Below are positions 1 to 9,885 of a stretch of 64,000 bases of DNA, one piece after another (within the stretch, counting starts at the first letter, position 1; every line of letters starts with the position of its first letter). The notes beneath the pieces were generated by a model. It was not told the origin of the DNA. It saw nothing but the letters and a program-made list of their open reading frames with translations, and made no database searches. The stretch lies in assembly GCA_013368315.1 (NCBI GenBank), contig JAACJM010000081.1:1-64000 (forward strand), in the 5' to 3' direction. Position numbers and translations under genes: made by a program. This stretch comes from Tetrapyrgos nigripes. Taxonomy: Eukaryota; Basidiomycota; Agaricomycetes; Agaricales; Campanellaceae.

Positions 1-247
1 AGTGCGTGTTCACTTTTGCTGCATCTCACGCTCTGACTCAATAGATTTAGTAGTGTTCTCATTGACCTCGTCAAGACTTCAAGCAGGAAGAGGACCATCT
101 CTCACAAATGGAAGGCTAATCCAAGCCCCTCTAAATTGAAGGTTTTGGTCACTTTGGCCATGAGCAGGACCAGCTGAGTGACCAGCGGCTTGAAATGCTC
201 GATCATTTCAAGGACCGTGGAAGGTCTCGGTGGGAGGTTTGGGAAGT

Positions 248-561
248 GCATGGAAATTGATGGGTGGGCCAGCAGTTGCAAATATTTTAGCAGAAGCCAG
301 AGCTGCTGCTGATGCTCGTTGTGTAGCTGAGGGGAACAACGACGAGGTAACTAGAGCCCTCAGGGTTGCAATGGTGTTGGAGAGTGCTGTTCAAGTTGGA
401 CAGAGCATGCAAATTGATGGGTGGGCCAGCAGTTGTGAATATTTTAGTGGAAGCCAGAGCTGCTGCTGATGCTCATGGTGTAGCTGAGGGGAACAACGAT
501 GAGGTAACTAGAGTCCTCGGGGTTGCAATGGTGCTGGAGAGTGCTGTTCAAGTTGGACAGA
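248..561 (+). repeat. two-copy tandem duplication, 157-bp period
   Basis: Copy 1 (248-404) and copy 2 (405-561) align with only a few substitutions. Because 157 is not a multiple of three, the same peptide (rich in Ala, with EARAAADA and ESAVQVGQ) appears in two different frames. This argues that the duplication broke a former coding sequence rather than making a repeat protein. The protein family is not recognised. Confidence 0.8.
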
Positions 562-1091
562 ATATTGTAGTGTTTTGATCCAATTTCTGTAGCTTTGAGT
601 TGTAATAACGGGCCTCTCGGATTTGAAAATGGCACTCAAGGTAACCTCTACGGCAATTCAGGTGTGTTTTTATCCCTTGCCGGTAATCCTCTTGATTATA
701 CCATTATCTGCAGAACGCTTCAATTACGTTGCAGACCATGCTTTCGACTACAGCACGTATCCTGTTGCGAGATTCGTGGTTGAATTTGGGTGAGTGGAAC
801 GTTTTGCTGGTGGCAAGTATCATTGTTAACGCTCCAGAAGGTCAAGGGCAAATGGAGGATGCAGTCAGAGTGTGGTTACCAACTCCTGGTACCTCCGATT
901 CTAATCAGACCTTTGCGAGGCTGCTTGCTGAATCACTGAGATAAAAGGAGAGAAGAAAAGATAAGAAACGTACAGAGTCACAACTCACGCACTGACCGAC
1001 TCATATGATGCCGACATCAACCAGTTACGAACTCCAATTGCACTCAATTTATTGGCCCGTTTGTCACATCACTACTACGGTATTCTTTCAC

Positions 1092-1172
1092 GTAGACGCG
1101 TCTCGCAGTGGACGCATTGGAGACGTGACCGCGTCAAGCCACTGACGCACCCGCAATCCCTCATCTTCTTCA
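1092..1172 (+). repeat. short dispersed repeat containing GCGTCAAGCCACTGACGC
   Basis: About 60 bp here closely match 10551-10622, just after the TRS33 gene. Both share the core GCGTCAAGCCACTGACGC and the alternation of ACGCGTC/GACGCG words. Probably a small non-autonomous element; its ends are not defined. Confidence 0.5.
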
Positions 1173-2029
1173 CCGAAGAGTTCTTCCTCGACGACAGCCT
1201 CGACGAGAAGACCAAGAAGGTAAGCCTTACCTTTCTCTTTCTCATCATTTTTCGTGTCATACTGACGCGTCTCTTTCTTTTCTCCCATTCCCCGTACTCA
1301 TATCTCTTCTCCATCCTTTCACGATTGTTCTGGGTTGCCAAGAACTCGAAGAAAAAAAAGCTTCCCATCATGTCATCCTATGATACCTCTCGACTGCCCC
1401 GTCTGATGCGTTCTCATCGTTGACGATGTTGATGCCCCAGAAACGCGCCAGAAAGTCCCCAAGACCACCAACAGCTCCAGCAAAGGAAGATGTTATCCTT
1501 TTACCTTCCTACAGGTCCAGACTCTATTCCGATGAGGGGTCAACCACTCTCACCTGCAATGCAGACCGTCACCGAAGACGAAGGGTCAGACCAATCCGTC
1601 TTCAGACCCCATTCCATGGCCCCGACACCTCTTGCTGACCCAGTTCTCACTTCTGATGGCCACATGGGTTTGGAGCATGGGTGGCCTCGGAAACCAGGCC
1701 GAAGAATTTGGATATACAGACAAGTGCGTTGCGTAGTGCGCAGGAGGTAGAATTGGACGGGGTAGAACATGGCAGTGAGATGGATAGCAGTCGAGGAACT
1801 TTTTATGGCAATCCCAACCAGACGCTTCCCATTCACATCCTCACCCTAATACATTGCCTAAACCTGGTGCTCCCCCGGACGTCGCTTTACAGGGCTGAAG
1901 GAAAGGAGGTTTACATGCATTCTGCTATTCCGAGGGCTCGTTTGGTCTACTTAAGGATTTTTTGGGAGACGAAGAATGCACACAGAATAGATGGAACGAG
2001 GATGATAGATTGTTGAGGATTGATCTGAA

Positions 2030-2319
2030 GCCAGACATCCCCATGCGGGAAATTTGCCAACGCTGTCGACTGTGACGCTGTTTCTCCTCTCAACGTTGGA
2101 TACAAAGTAGATCGTGAGTCTTTTCAAGTCACTTTTAGTTTTTAAACTGATACTAAAACTACTTAATCGCACTGCAGTTACATCCTGATCGCATTCAGCG
2201 AAATCTTCGCCTCCATCACCGGCCTCGAATACACATTCACCAAAGCACCCAAAAACATGCGTTCCCTTAAGCTTGTCATGGCTTTGTTTTTACTGACAAA
2301 TGCATTTGGAGCAAAGTAG
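2030..2319 (+). pseudogene. relic of a POT/PTR2 proton-coupled peptide transporter (C-terminal part)
   Basis: The + strand encodes SPCGKFANAVDCDAVSPLNV (about 2035-2100), then, after a GTGAGT...CTGCAG intron (about 2114-2177), SEIFASITGLEYTFTKAPKN followed by MRSL. The latter is the highly conserved late transmembrane signature of fungal PTR2 (POT family), which imports di- and tripeptides across the plasma membrane. The frame closes at TAG (2317-2319), where intact members continue for about another helix. The exon phases do not join cleanly and I could not find the N-terminal two thirds upstream. It is therefore a truncated relic. Confidence 0.7.
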
Positions 2320-2701
2320 AGGTGAACGAGAACGAGACTAGTAGGATTGTGGAAGTGGTCGACACTGATTTGTATTCTCACTTTGGCATTGGCATTGGCT
2401 TCGAAGAAGAAGACGAGGAATTCTGGCACGCCGAAAGTTTCTGTATGCCTTTCTGCCGAGCGGATATTTTTGTGTTTTCAGCGTGTGGGTATTTTGATGA
2501 CATAGAGTTGGAGTTGGGATTGGAGGTGTAGAAAGATTGTAGGGAGAAGGAGAGGGAAAGGAAGGAAATGAGAGGGAGTTGGGAGGAAGGAATTGACGCA
2601 AGCAATAATCACGCGACCGATGCTTTGGTCACCGCCTCCCGCCTCTGTCATTGCTGCCTGGGCCTACACGTCCTCAAAGCCCCAAATACATTCACGTACT
2701 C

Positions 2702-3187
2702 ATGGTGGTATGTGATATGCTACTCTACATATCATTCATTCACCGTTTCCGCAAGTTTCTGGTTTTCCGTGACTGGGTGGATAGGCCAGTTTCTGCTAGG
2801 GTGAAGAGGGATGCTTGGGTGTACGTCCTGTCATTTAGAAACGGCAAAGCCTGCAAAATCGGCTGTACCCGTCGCACACCGAGACACAGACTGCAGGAGT
2901 GGAGGTGCAAAGACAAGTCGAAGGGATTCAAACTGGTATATTCGGTTCGGGTCAGCGAAGAGAGAATGTTCGGTATCGGTACGTTTTGAGAGTATCCATC
3001 AGTCTTTTCACTCACAAATGTTTCAGAACACGAAGCTCATCAGCAAGTACTTAAATATACCCACAAAAGCAATGGCGCTTGCCCGAATTGCTCTTCAAAG
3101 CACCAAGAGGAATTCGTCTTCAAAGCAGCATTTGGATTGAGAGATGCCTGCGACGCCGTTGATAGGGCGAGGGAACTTGTTGGCTGA
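2702..3187 (+). CDS. T5orf172/DUF1766 domain protein (GIY-YIG nuclease-like fold), 5' end uncertain
   Basis: Two exons: 2702-2972 and 3027-3187, joined over a 54-nt GT..AG intron (2973-3026) that gives E-H-E-A-H across the junction. Exon 1 carries the GIY-YIG-like core WVYVLSFRNG...KIGCTRR and then R-x2-EW. Exon 2 carries H-x-EAHQQVL, C-P-N-C and H-Q-E-E-F, the usual order of DUF1766 (Mug113-like) domains, ending at TGA 3187. The family resembles homing-type endonucleases, but its role in fungi is not established. The first in-frame ATG is 2702; the reading frame is open upstream, so a further 5' exon is likely. About 150 residues are visible, which is domain-sized. It lies between two relics, so it may itself be a gene fragment. 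Confidence 0.65.
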
Positions 3188-3322
3188 GCAATTGGGGCTT
3201 TTCTCCTCTTTTTCTTTAGCGTCGTTGTTTTCTGTTTGCTATCGTGTTTCTTGCTTTCGTATCTGCGTTGTATGTATATTCTTGGGTGTAGATTTGGATG
3301 TTTGGCATCCCAACCGGCCATT

Positions 3323-3690
3323 CCTCCATCTTTGCCCGTCGAGCTGTTAGCCCGTATTTTTGGAATCCTCTGTGAAGGTCAACCAACAAAGTTCTCCACA
3401 TGAGGATAATGCAGAGTTACCCTCCACTCTCTCTCAGTTCATTGTGCAGCGCTTGGCGTCAGATGCTATTTCGTTCCTCGCTTTGAACCTCCACTCAGAC
3501 TGTGCCTCGTATGGTCCAAACTTCATCCGCTGTCGGTGCACTTGTTTCCGGGAGCCCATGAAGATCATCCATTGGTACAACTACTCGCCGTGTCTCCTCT
3601 TCCATCAACCACCATGTCCAGTCGCCCTTCCATACAGATCTCGAGCTCCTCCAAATCCGCCAGCTCGCTGGTCACTCTAGTCTCGAGGAT
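3323..3690 (+). pseudogene. probable F-box protein relic
   Basis: The sequence encodes PPSLPVELLARIFGIL (from 3323), matching the opening helix of an F-box (LPxELLxxIF). About 110 bp later a second frame gives CSAWRQMLFRSSL (about 3445-3483), which resembles the second half of the motif (C-x-x-WR). The two halves are in different frames and each soon meets a stop. F-box proteins select substrates for SCF ubiquitin ligases; this copy cannot encode one. It forms the left flank of the DUF6589/RecQ unit. Confidence 0.45.
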
Positions 3691-3764
3691 CCAGACTGAC
3701 GATATAGACAGTAGTACACTAGGCGTGTGTCTATATGTAGTCTGGAATTTAGTTATAGGGTTGA

Positions 3765-3793
3765 GCCACGCCAGAAAAAGTTAGGTAAGCTAA
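3765..3793 (+). repeat. left inverted repeat of the DUF6589/RecQ unit
   Basis: Reads GAGCCACGCCAG, AA, then AAAGTTAGGTAAGCTAA. It matches the reverse complement of 9793-9821 at all but about five positions, and the 17-bp inner part is identical. The inner core is itself close to palindromic, as a dimer-bound site would be. Confidence 0.75.
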
Positions 3794-3843
3794 GTCGCGG
3801 TCACACGGCCCCTTTCCATATCTCTTCGCGACCTTCTGCTCAT

Positions 3844-3849
3844 ACGCGT
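3844..3849 (+). promoter_or_regulatory. ACGCGT (MluI cell-cycle-box type) site upstream of the DUF6589 gene
   Basis: ACGCGT lies about 68 bp before the ATG at 3917, inside the longer word ACGCGTCAA (3844-3852). The same word occurs in mirror orientation upstream of the helicase gene (9711-9719). In yeasts ACGCGT is the MBF target that drives G1/S transcription; its use here is inference. Confidence 0.35.
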
Positions 3850-3916
3850 CAATTCCTCTCAACGCTGGCCTCAAACCTCAATGCTCTGAGTCGTATCATA
3901 TACTAGAAGTCGTAAT

Positions 3917-6900
3917 ATGTCTAAAGAAACAAGAAGGCATCGCAAAACAACGAAGAAATGGCTCAGTGGGGCTGATGCAGCTCCTAAAATCCCTTCAACG
4001 CCGTCGAATGCCTCGGACTACCGTTTCCATCCATACCCTTCATCTAACCCAGCTAGATCCTCAAATCCGAACTCAACATTATCCCCATCTGCATCCCATA
4101 TCAGTACTTCCACGCCTGTCAGCACGCCATCACTGGTATCTGATGACAGCTTTCCTGATACTCCAACGATATTAGTTGACGAATATCTACCTAATTTACC
4201 TAGTCTTGGTAGTCCGTTCTCATGCTCTTCCGAGTCTAGGTCTACTCTATTCGCTGAAGCCTGGAAATTACCACCGCCACCTCCTCCTCCTCCTCCTCGA
4301 CATCCTCAGCCTAAAAAGCCTAAACTTACCCCAGAGGAACACCTCCAGTCCCAGCTCAAGTGTATAGATACACATCTTCAGACCATATGCAAGGATTTCG
4401 GGTCCATAGGCGCGTTCTTGTCCTATCTATTCTGGTCCCGCACAAAGACACGCGACAAAGACCATCGTCAGCCTTTCCATCGCAAATCTATGACACGCTT
4501 CCTTCAAGGACGTAATAAAATCAAACCTATTTGTGTTGTGAAGCGCATTTTTAGCCATCGCAACAGCTTCCCAAGCTACCGAGCTCGTCAACACCGTACA
4601 AACTCCTTCTCTCTCGATGTTGATCCAACTACCATTCCCTATGCTCGTGTGGCAATATCTGCTTGGGCGGCGCAGTTATGTGCAGCCAAGGCTCACCAAG
4701 ACATTTCTACACTCACAAAAACAGATCCGTCGCACCCTGAAGACGCACCTGCTCGCATGCCAACAGCTACAATAACTTGGGAAGATATAAATTCCTTCAG
4801 TCCAGAACGATCTGCTAATACATTCGAACGACGTACCCCATTCCTCTACTCTTTTTTTAAATACCTTGCTCTCCCTCGGAAATCTGGAGTCCCTGTTGAG
4901 CATAAGAATAGACCGGCATACATTGTGAGTACGAGTTTTTGAGCTTTGAACTGTGAGCCAACTAACGGCTTTAATTCAGCACATCCTTGCATCTCTAAAT
5001 CCTCTTATTACATCCCATAACCAGCTCGCAAATGGTTATCTTTCCCTTCCTTACGCAATTCACCAATTCGGCACTCAAGCACACATAGATGAGAAGCGGT
5101 TGAGCTCTGTGATGGGTTTCACGACGTCTGATTGCACCGCTCATAGGGCGCTGAGTTCAATGACTCAGGATTCAATGGAGAAGTTGCAGAAGTCTACTGC
5201 AGAAGCAACTGCAAGGGGAGAGGTGAAGAAGACGTACGTATTGGATAATATCCAGAGATACGAGAATGTCTATGAAGGAGGTCTTCTTCGGGTAAAGAAG
5301 ATGAAGTGTGGTACTGCAGGAACATCTCTCGAGCTGGAAGATGTTGAGCCAGGTGCTTTCAATCTCGCAGACCACCTTCAACGTGTTGTTGCCAACCAGC
5401 GATCCTCGATGACTGTTGATTCCATATTTGAAAGCATCGACTGGTCCCACCACCACGAAAGCCTCAAGCTTTATGTCGTGAAAACATTAGCTAATGAAAT
5501 TCAAGAACTCAAGCACCTCCTTCTTCCCATTTTTGAACGCTTCCGCTCGCATCCTATTGCTATCAACCGAATAAAGCCAAATTGTCAAACTCGAGACCAG
5601 CCACTTGGCACAAACAGTGAGAAGGAGCTTGAATCTCAAGGCATGCATCGTACAATCCAGGACTTTGATGGACAGGTTGGATTTACAGCGGATGATCTTT
5701 TGGAATGGATCGGTGGTGATGGTGCATCTTTTGCGACGATACTACGGCTTCAAAAGTATCTTGCACCTACAGCATTCAGTAACCGGCTAACACTACGAAA
5801 CAAGATTGCGACACCTGAGCTGTGGCACGCCAAGGACACGATCATCAAGGCTGTTCTTTCAAACTTCTTTGGACCACGGACATCGTCAGATCCTTCATCC
5901 CTTTCCAAACTTTACACTGTTGCGGGCTTGAGCCGACCAGCAAACCTCAAACACGCTGATCATTACCCAGCCATAGACGGATTGACCATGATTTGGGTTG
6001 CGCAAGTTCTTGATTGCTGGAGGTAAGGTGTAATCTCTACATTGATGAATTTTTGCTTAGTCGTCTTTACTATTATCTAGGATTTTGCTTGACGTTGAAG
6101 ATCTACACCAACATTTCCATAGTCTTAAAGCAGCAAACACGCTTCCTACCCTTGAAAATCTCCTCGTCCACGCAGATATCATTATTCGTCGATACATGTC
6201 TCTTGGTGCATACGAGCGTGTCCTATCCTCACAACACCAGCAAGAAATCAAAAATCCGATCCTGAAGATCAGAACAGGCACCCCATGGACTTCTCAGACA
6301 ATCCCTTCCCCATCAACAGAGCAAATGTCGGATGATGGAGGTCCTAAGGATGGAGATGATTTTGATGGGGATCGTAGCCTCGCTAACTCCATCCTTTTTA
6401 AAACGCAATTTGGCTCATGGCTTCTGCTAGAGTATGCAATTAGGGACGGTGATACGGGCAGGGTTCTCGAGCAGTTAAAGGTAAGTACTTAAGTACTTAT
6501 TGATTTGAATTAATATTTGCCTAACGTTTCTCACAGAGTTGGATCTTCATGTTCTCCGGCTCAACACACCAGCAGTATGCCTCATATCTACTCGAACTCC
6601 ACTGTCTTCTTGAGTATGAGTCATCACCTGCTCTACGAAAGACTATACTCAACAACTATCTTGTCAAATTTGGCCTTCGCTTCAAAGAACGAGATATCAT
6701 GCAAGAGCACAACAACGGCAAAATGCAAGAGATGGTCCCCAAAGCGGGTGGTGAATTTGATGGCCCTTATTACCGAAACATCATCGCTCCCAATATCCGT
6801 AACTTGATCAATATCGACCACAATTTCGAGACAGGATTCAAAAACACCGGAAGTCAACGCATACATCTCCGAACATGCGCCCCGAGATCCAGGCTCTTCT

Positions 6901-7378
6901 CTCATCTATCAAAGTGTCCGAATTACACTCTTTTCGGGCAGGTCGATCTTATTCTGGTAACATTGCAATGGATTTATTCAGTGAAGGATACAAGCGTCTT
7001 GGGACAGGAGGAAAGCTTGACGAATTCAAGCGTAAGACGGCGTCGAGAGCAAAATTTATCGAGGCTATCGAAAAGGAGAAAAGACGAGTTGGCGCAGAGA
7101 CAGAAGATATGACGATGACAGATCCTTCTGCGACAATTGGTGTGGAAAGTACTGGCAATGACCTTAGGGATATAGTCAATAGTGAGAACGAGAGTACACA
7201 GTTGAGTTTAGATTTTAGTTCTTCAGAGGACGATGAATCAGGAGATGATGATAGCAGTGCCGAGGTTGCAGACTTACCGGTGGAGGATAGAGACAGTGAG
7301 GGTTCCGATGCAATGGACGAGGACATGGATGAAGAACTGTTACTTAGTGAGGAAGATGAAGAAAGGTGGTCAGATTAG
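3917..7378 (+). CDS. DUF6589-family protein, about 1,097 aa, one frameshift
   Basis: Exons 3917-4924, 4980-6022, 6081-6480 and 6537-7378; introns of 55, 58 and 56 nt with GTGAGT, GTAAGG and GTAAGT donors, all joining in phase. The N-terminus is a Ser/Pro-rich, basic, disordered region with a run of nine prolines (about residues 116-124). The DUF6589 core follows: YVLDNIQRYENVYEGG, CGTAGTSLELEDVEPGAF, GNSILF-type and GDGASFATILRLQKYL blocks, then DGLTMIWVAQVLDCWR across intron 2. The C-tail is very acidic. The function of DUF6589 is unknown; the D-N-x-x block and its mobile context suggest a nuclease/transposase-like fold (inference). One base appears missing in the A5 run at 6840-6844: +1 A restores HTSPNMRPEIQ and makes the coding length 3,294 nt, divisible by three. 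Confidence 0.8.
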
Positions 7379-7406
7379 AAATACAACGTAATAATTAAAT
7401 AGTTAC

Positions 7407-9626
7407 CTATCGACGTTTTGTTCTAATGGGACCATATTCAGCGGCAACTTCATTCATGGTTTGAAGTGGCTTGCGTGGTTTGCGAGGACGAGTAGAATTT
7501 GATGGGATAGGTTGAATGGTGATGGGAATAGCCATAAGTCCTTCCTCCATATCTTGATTCTCTTCTCCAGATAATCCACTCTCGTACTCCATCTCTGGCT
7601 CCGAATCTGACTCTACTATCTGCTTCTTTTTCCTGCTACCCTTTGATACTTGCTTCTTTGGTCGATTCTTTGTCTTTGCCTCAGCGTCTTCACTTCTCCA
7701 TTCGTATATCTTCTCCTGAAAGTCAATAATAAGGCGAAGAAGCATATCACCTTTCGCTTCTATGTACTTCCAAGCGTGTCGTTCCAGCAATACATGCAAA
7801 TCTTCGAGTACTTTGATCTTGAGAAAGTTGTCCAGCACGTCATCGATGATTGCATCAGAGAGGAACCAAGCAATGGGATAATGTGATAAAATGGGTGTGA
7901 AGGGCTCAAACTCGCTGTGGACCAATTGACGAAATGCTTCAAGCCAGTTACGCATCTTCAAGCGTTCTGCTTTGCCCAACGAAGTTTTCGATTTACATGG
8001 AGTGGTGGATTTTAATGGGGAAAGAATGATCAAGGGAAGCCAAGGGAAGGAGGACTCGGAGTCAGAAGCTTTGAACGTGTATGAAATACTATATCGTTTT
8101 GCACATAGAGCGCAATACACCTTGCAGTCAGCTTCCCTGCAATCAAGACGTGACGTCTCAACTGGTGGATTACTGAAGTGATCGTTAATGTTTCCAGTTA
8201 AGCAGATCTCTTCCGCTAGAAATGATGCCTTCCCCATATCCATCTCCTCGCTGTCTTCTTTCTTCTTTCGTGATTTGTTCTTGATAGCTGTCTTTGAGGC
8301 CCTTGGTTGAATTTCGAGATATGCTAATTGACAGGATGTCATCCTTAACTGGGATTAAAACATTCAAGAAGTACTCACTGTGCATAAAATCTTTTGCCTG
8401 TTGGACCAGCTTTTCGGGCACTATTGCAATACCTCGACAAGTAACGTCTTCTGCTCGTCCAGCCCGTCCCATCATTTGCACGAAATCATCAATCGTCAAG
8501 GGAAAGTTGTACGAAATGCTGTCCAGGAGCCGTTTACAGTTGATACCGACCATAAATGCGACAGTTACGATGACAACTTGAAGCAGGGGATCGTTGTCGA
8601 TACGTTCGAAGGTATTGCGGTTATAGTCGTCGGTACAAAGAGAATGGTACATCCGCATACGGCGTAGATGGTTGATACCCGGAGGAATGTGTCTCCAAAG
8701 GAATTCGTAGATATCATATGCATCTGGGATCGTCTTGACATGGATGACTGTTTTACGTCCGTCTCGGAGATAATCGAGGATCTTGGCAAATTTGGGTACA
8801 GCTTTCTCGCGCTTGAGAGGATCGACGATTAGCTGCATGTTGATACGCTCATTGGAGCGACGTATAAGGTGATAGGATGACCCGAACATTCCAAGGGATT
8901 GACTGATTGCGAGTGTATGTGGCCCTGGAGCACAAGTAGCGGTGAGAGCAACAATGGAGACATGCTCAGGAATGAAGCCTCGAGCAGTAGCTCCAATAAA
9001 CTCAAACTGAGGACGGAAATTGGGTGACCAAGATCGAATAAGGTGTGCTTCTTCAACGCAGAAAAGAACCAGATTTTTGAGGAATGTTTCGTTTTGAAGG
9101 ATCCTTGCCCACTCCTTCGTTGCTAAATGCTCCGGATCGACGCATATAATTTGCCATTCCGTGCACTTGCAAATGAGTCCGGGGAGATCTTGAGCCGAGT
9201 ACTTGACAAGCGTTTCATGACAATACGAGAGGCCAGACAGACCGAAGCCCCGAGCTTCAAGAATCTAGTATGCAAGTTTTCCATCAGATATACGCGTCTC
9301 GAGTATCCAGGACTTACAATACTATTAGCTAGACCTTTTGTTGGAGTAACAACAATGGCGACGGGGGTTTCTCGGATAGGAAAAGGTGCATAGAGCTGCG
9401 GGTTTGCTGCTAGCTCCATATGGACTAGAACAGGAACATCGTAGAAGCTTGATTTCCCGTCCCCAGTTGCCGTAAAGACCAGAAGATTTTCTCCATCCAA
9501 AACGCGAGGTATGTTCTCTAATTGAAAGTCACGAAGACCGTTTGGCCATTGAGGGACTCGGCGTGAAATTATTTGCTTCAGAGTGTTGAGGCCTTCTGTG
9601 TCAGTCCATTTCGCAGTGAAAGACAT
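7407..9626 (-). CDS. RecQ-type superfamily 2 DNA helicase, 703 aa
   Basis: Exons (read on -) 9626-9318, 9264-8379 and 8323-7407; introns of 53 nt (9265-9317) and 55 nt (8324-8378); total 2,112 nt in one frame. Helicase motifs in order: I TATGDGKS, Ia VVTPTKGLANSI, II VEEAH (usual DEAH, so D to E), III ALTAT, IV VIHVKT, V VTVAFMVGIN, VI QMMGRAGR. After the core comes a Cys-rich segment (D-C-R-E-A-D-C-K-V-Y-C-A-L-C, likely zinc-binding), then a long helical region and a basic/acidic tail with RKKK stretches suited to nuclear import. RecQ enzymes unwind DNA 3' to 5'. No RQC/HRDC domain is evident. Enclosed with the DUF6589 gene, it probably serves the element rather than general repair (inference). 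Confidence 0.85.
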
Positions 9627-9713
9627 TTCTGAGTGGTATAAAGGTGTTTATTGACATATTGAGGAAATAATAAGCAGGGAACAGCATACAAGAAAGGCTT
9701 CTCGGGGGTCTTG

Positions 9714-9719
9714 ACGCGT
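9714..9719 (-). promoter_or_regulatory. ACGCGT site upstream of the RecQ helicase gene
   Basis: It lies about 88 bp before the helicase ATG (9626), as the word TTGACGCGT (9711-9719). This mirrors the ACGCGTCAA upstream of the DUF6589 gene, about 80-100 bp inside each inverted repeat. It could be a shared cell-cycle promoter box or a subterminal protein-binding site; base composition alone could also give it. Confidence 0.35.
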
Positions 9720-9792
9720 CAGAGGATGTAGAAGGAAGTAAACGACGACGCGGCGGCATTGGCGGGTATTGGCTTTAGGCATGGGAGCCAAG

Positions 9793-9821
9793 TTAGCTTA
9801 CCTAACTTTGGCTGGCGCGGC
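9793..9821 (-). repeat. right inverted repeat of the DUF6589/RecQ unit
   Basis: Reverse complement of the left repeat, with the shared core TTAGCTTACCTAACTTT followed by GGCTGGCGCGGC. It lies only about 65 bp before the TRS33 start codon region, so the unit abuts that gene's promoter. Confidence 0.75.
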
Positions 9822-9885
9822 ACCGCCATTGAGAATAAAACTAGACTAGGTCACTCCGAGTCCCGCTACTCTGGCCGATCCGCCA

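Larger units (their letters stand above)
1..2029. other. no assignable gene; short repeats only
   Basis: Apart from the 157-bp duplication and a short dispersed repeat listed separately, I recognise no gene here. A serine/proline-rich open stretch on the + strand near 1490-1700 looks non-random but lacks a recognisable domain and is not closed by clear splice sites. It could be a disordered exon of the transporter relic that follows, or chance. Confidence 0.4.
3765..9821. mobile_element. about 6.06-kb inverted-repeat-bounded unit carrying DUF6589 and RecQ-helicase genes
   Basis: A 29-bp inverted repeat (3765-3793 and 9793-9821; shared inner core AAAGTTAGGTAAGCTAA) encloses exactly two genes. 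These are a DUF6589 protein on + (3917-7378) and a RecQ-type helicase on - (9626-7407). They converge, with 28 bp between their stop codons, and almost no other sequence lies between the repeats. The left flank is an F-box relic and the right flank is the 5' end of TRS33. Target-site duplications are not obvious: 3738-3764 and 9822-9848 are weakly similar, so the true ends may lie slightly outside. That DUF6589 is the mobilising protein is inference. Confidence 0.6.

Noticed and set aside
1075..1371. Opposed frames of about 100 codons on both strands
   Set aside because: Low-complexity Lys/Arg and Phe/Leu-rich translations of a pyrimidine-rich stretch; no domain or splice pattern.
3738..3764. 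Extension of the DUF6589/RecQ inverted repeat outward to TAGTCT (with 9822-9848)
   Set aside because: Only about half the positions match, near what chance plus selection of the start word would give; noted as possible but not used as the boundary.
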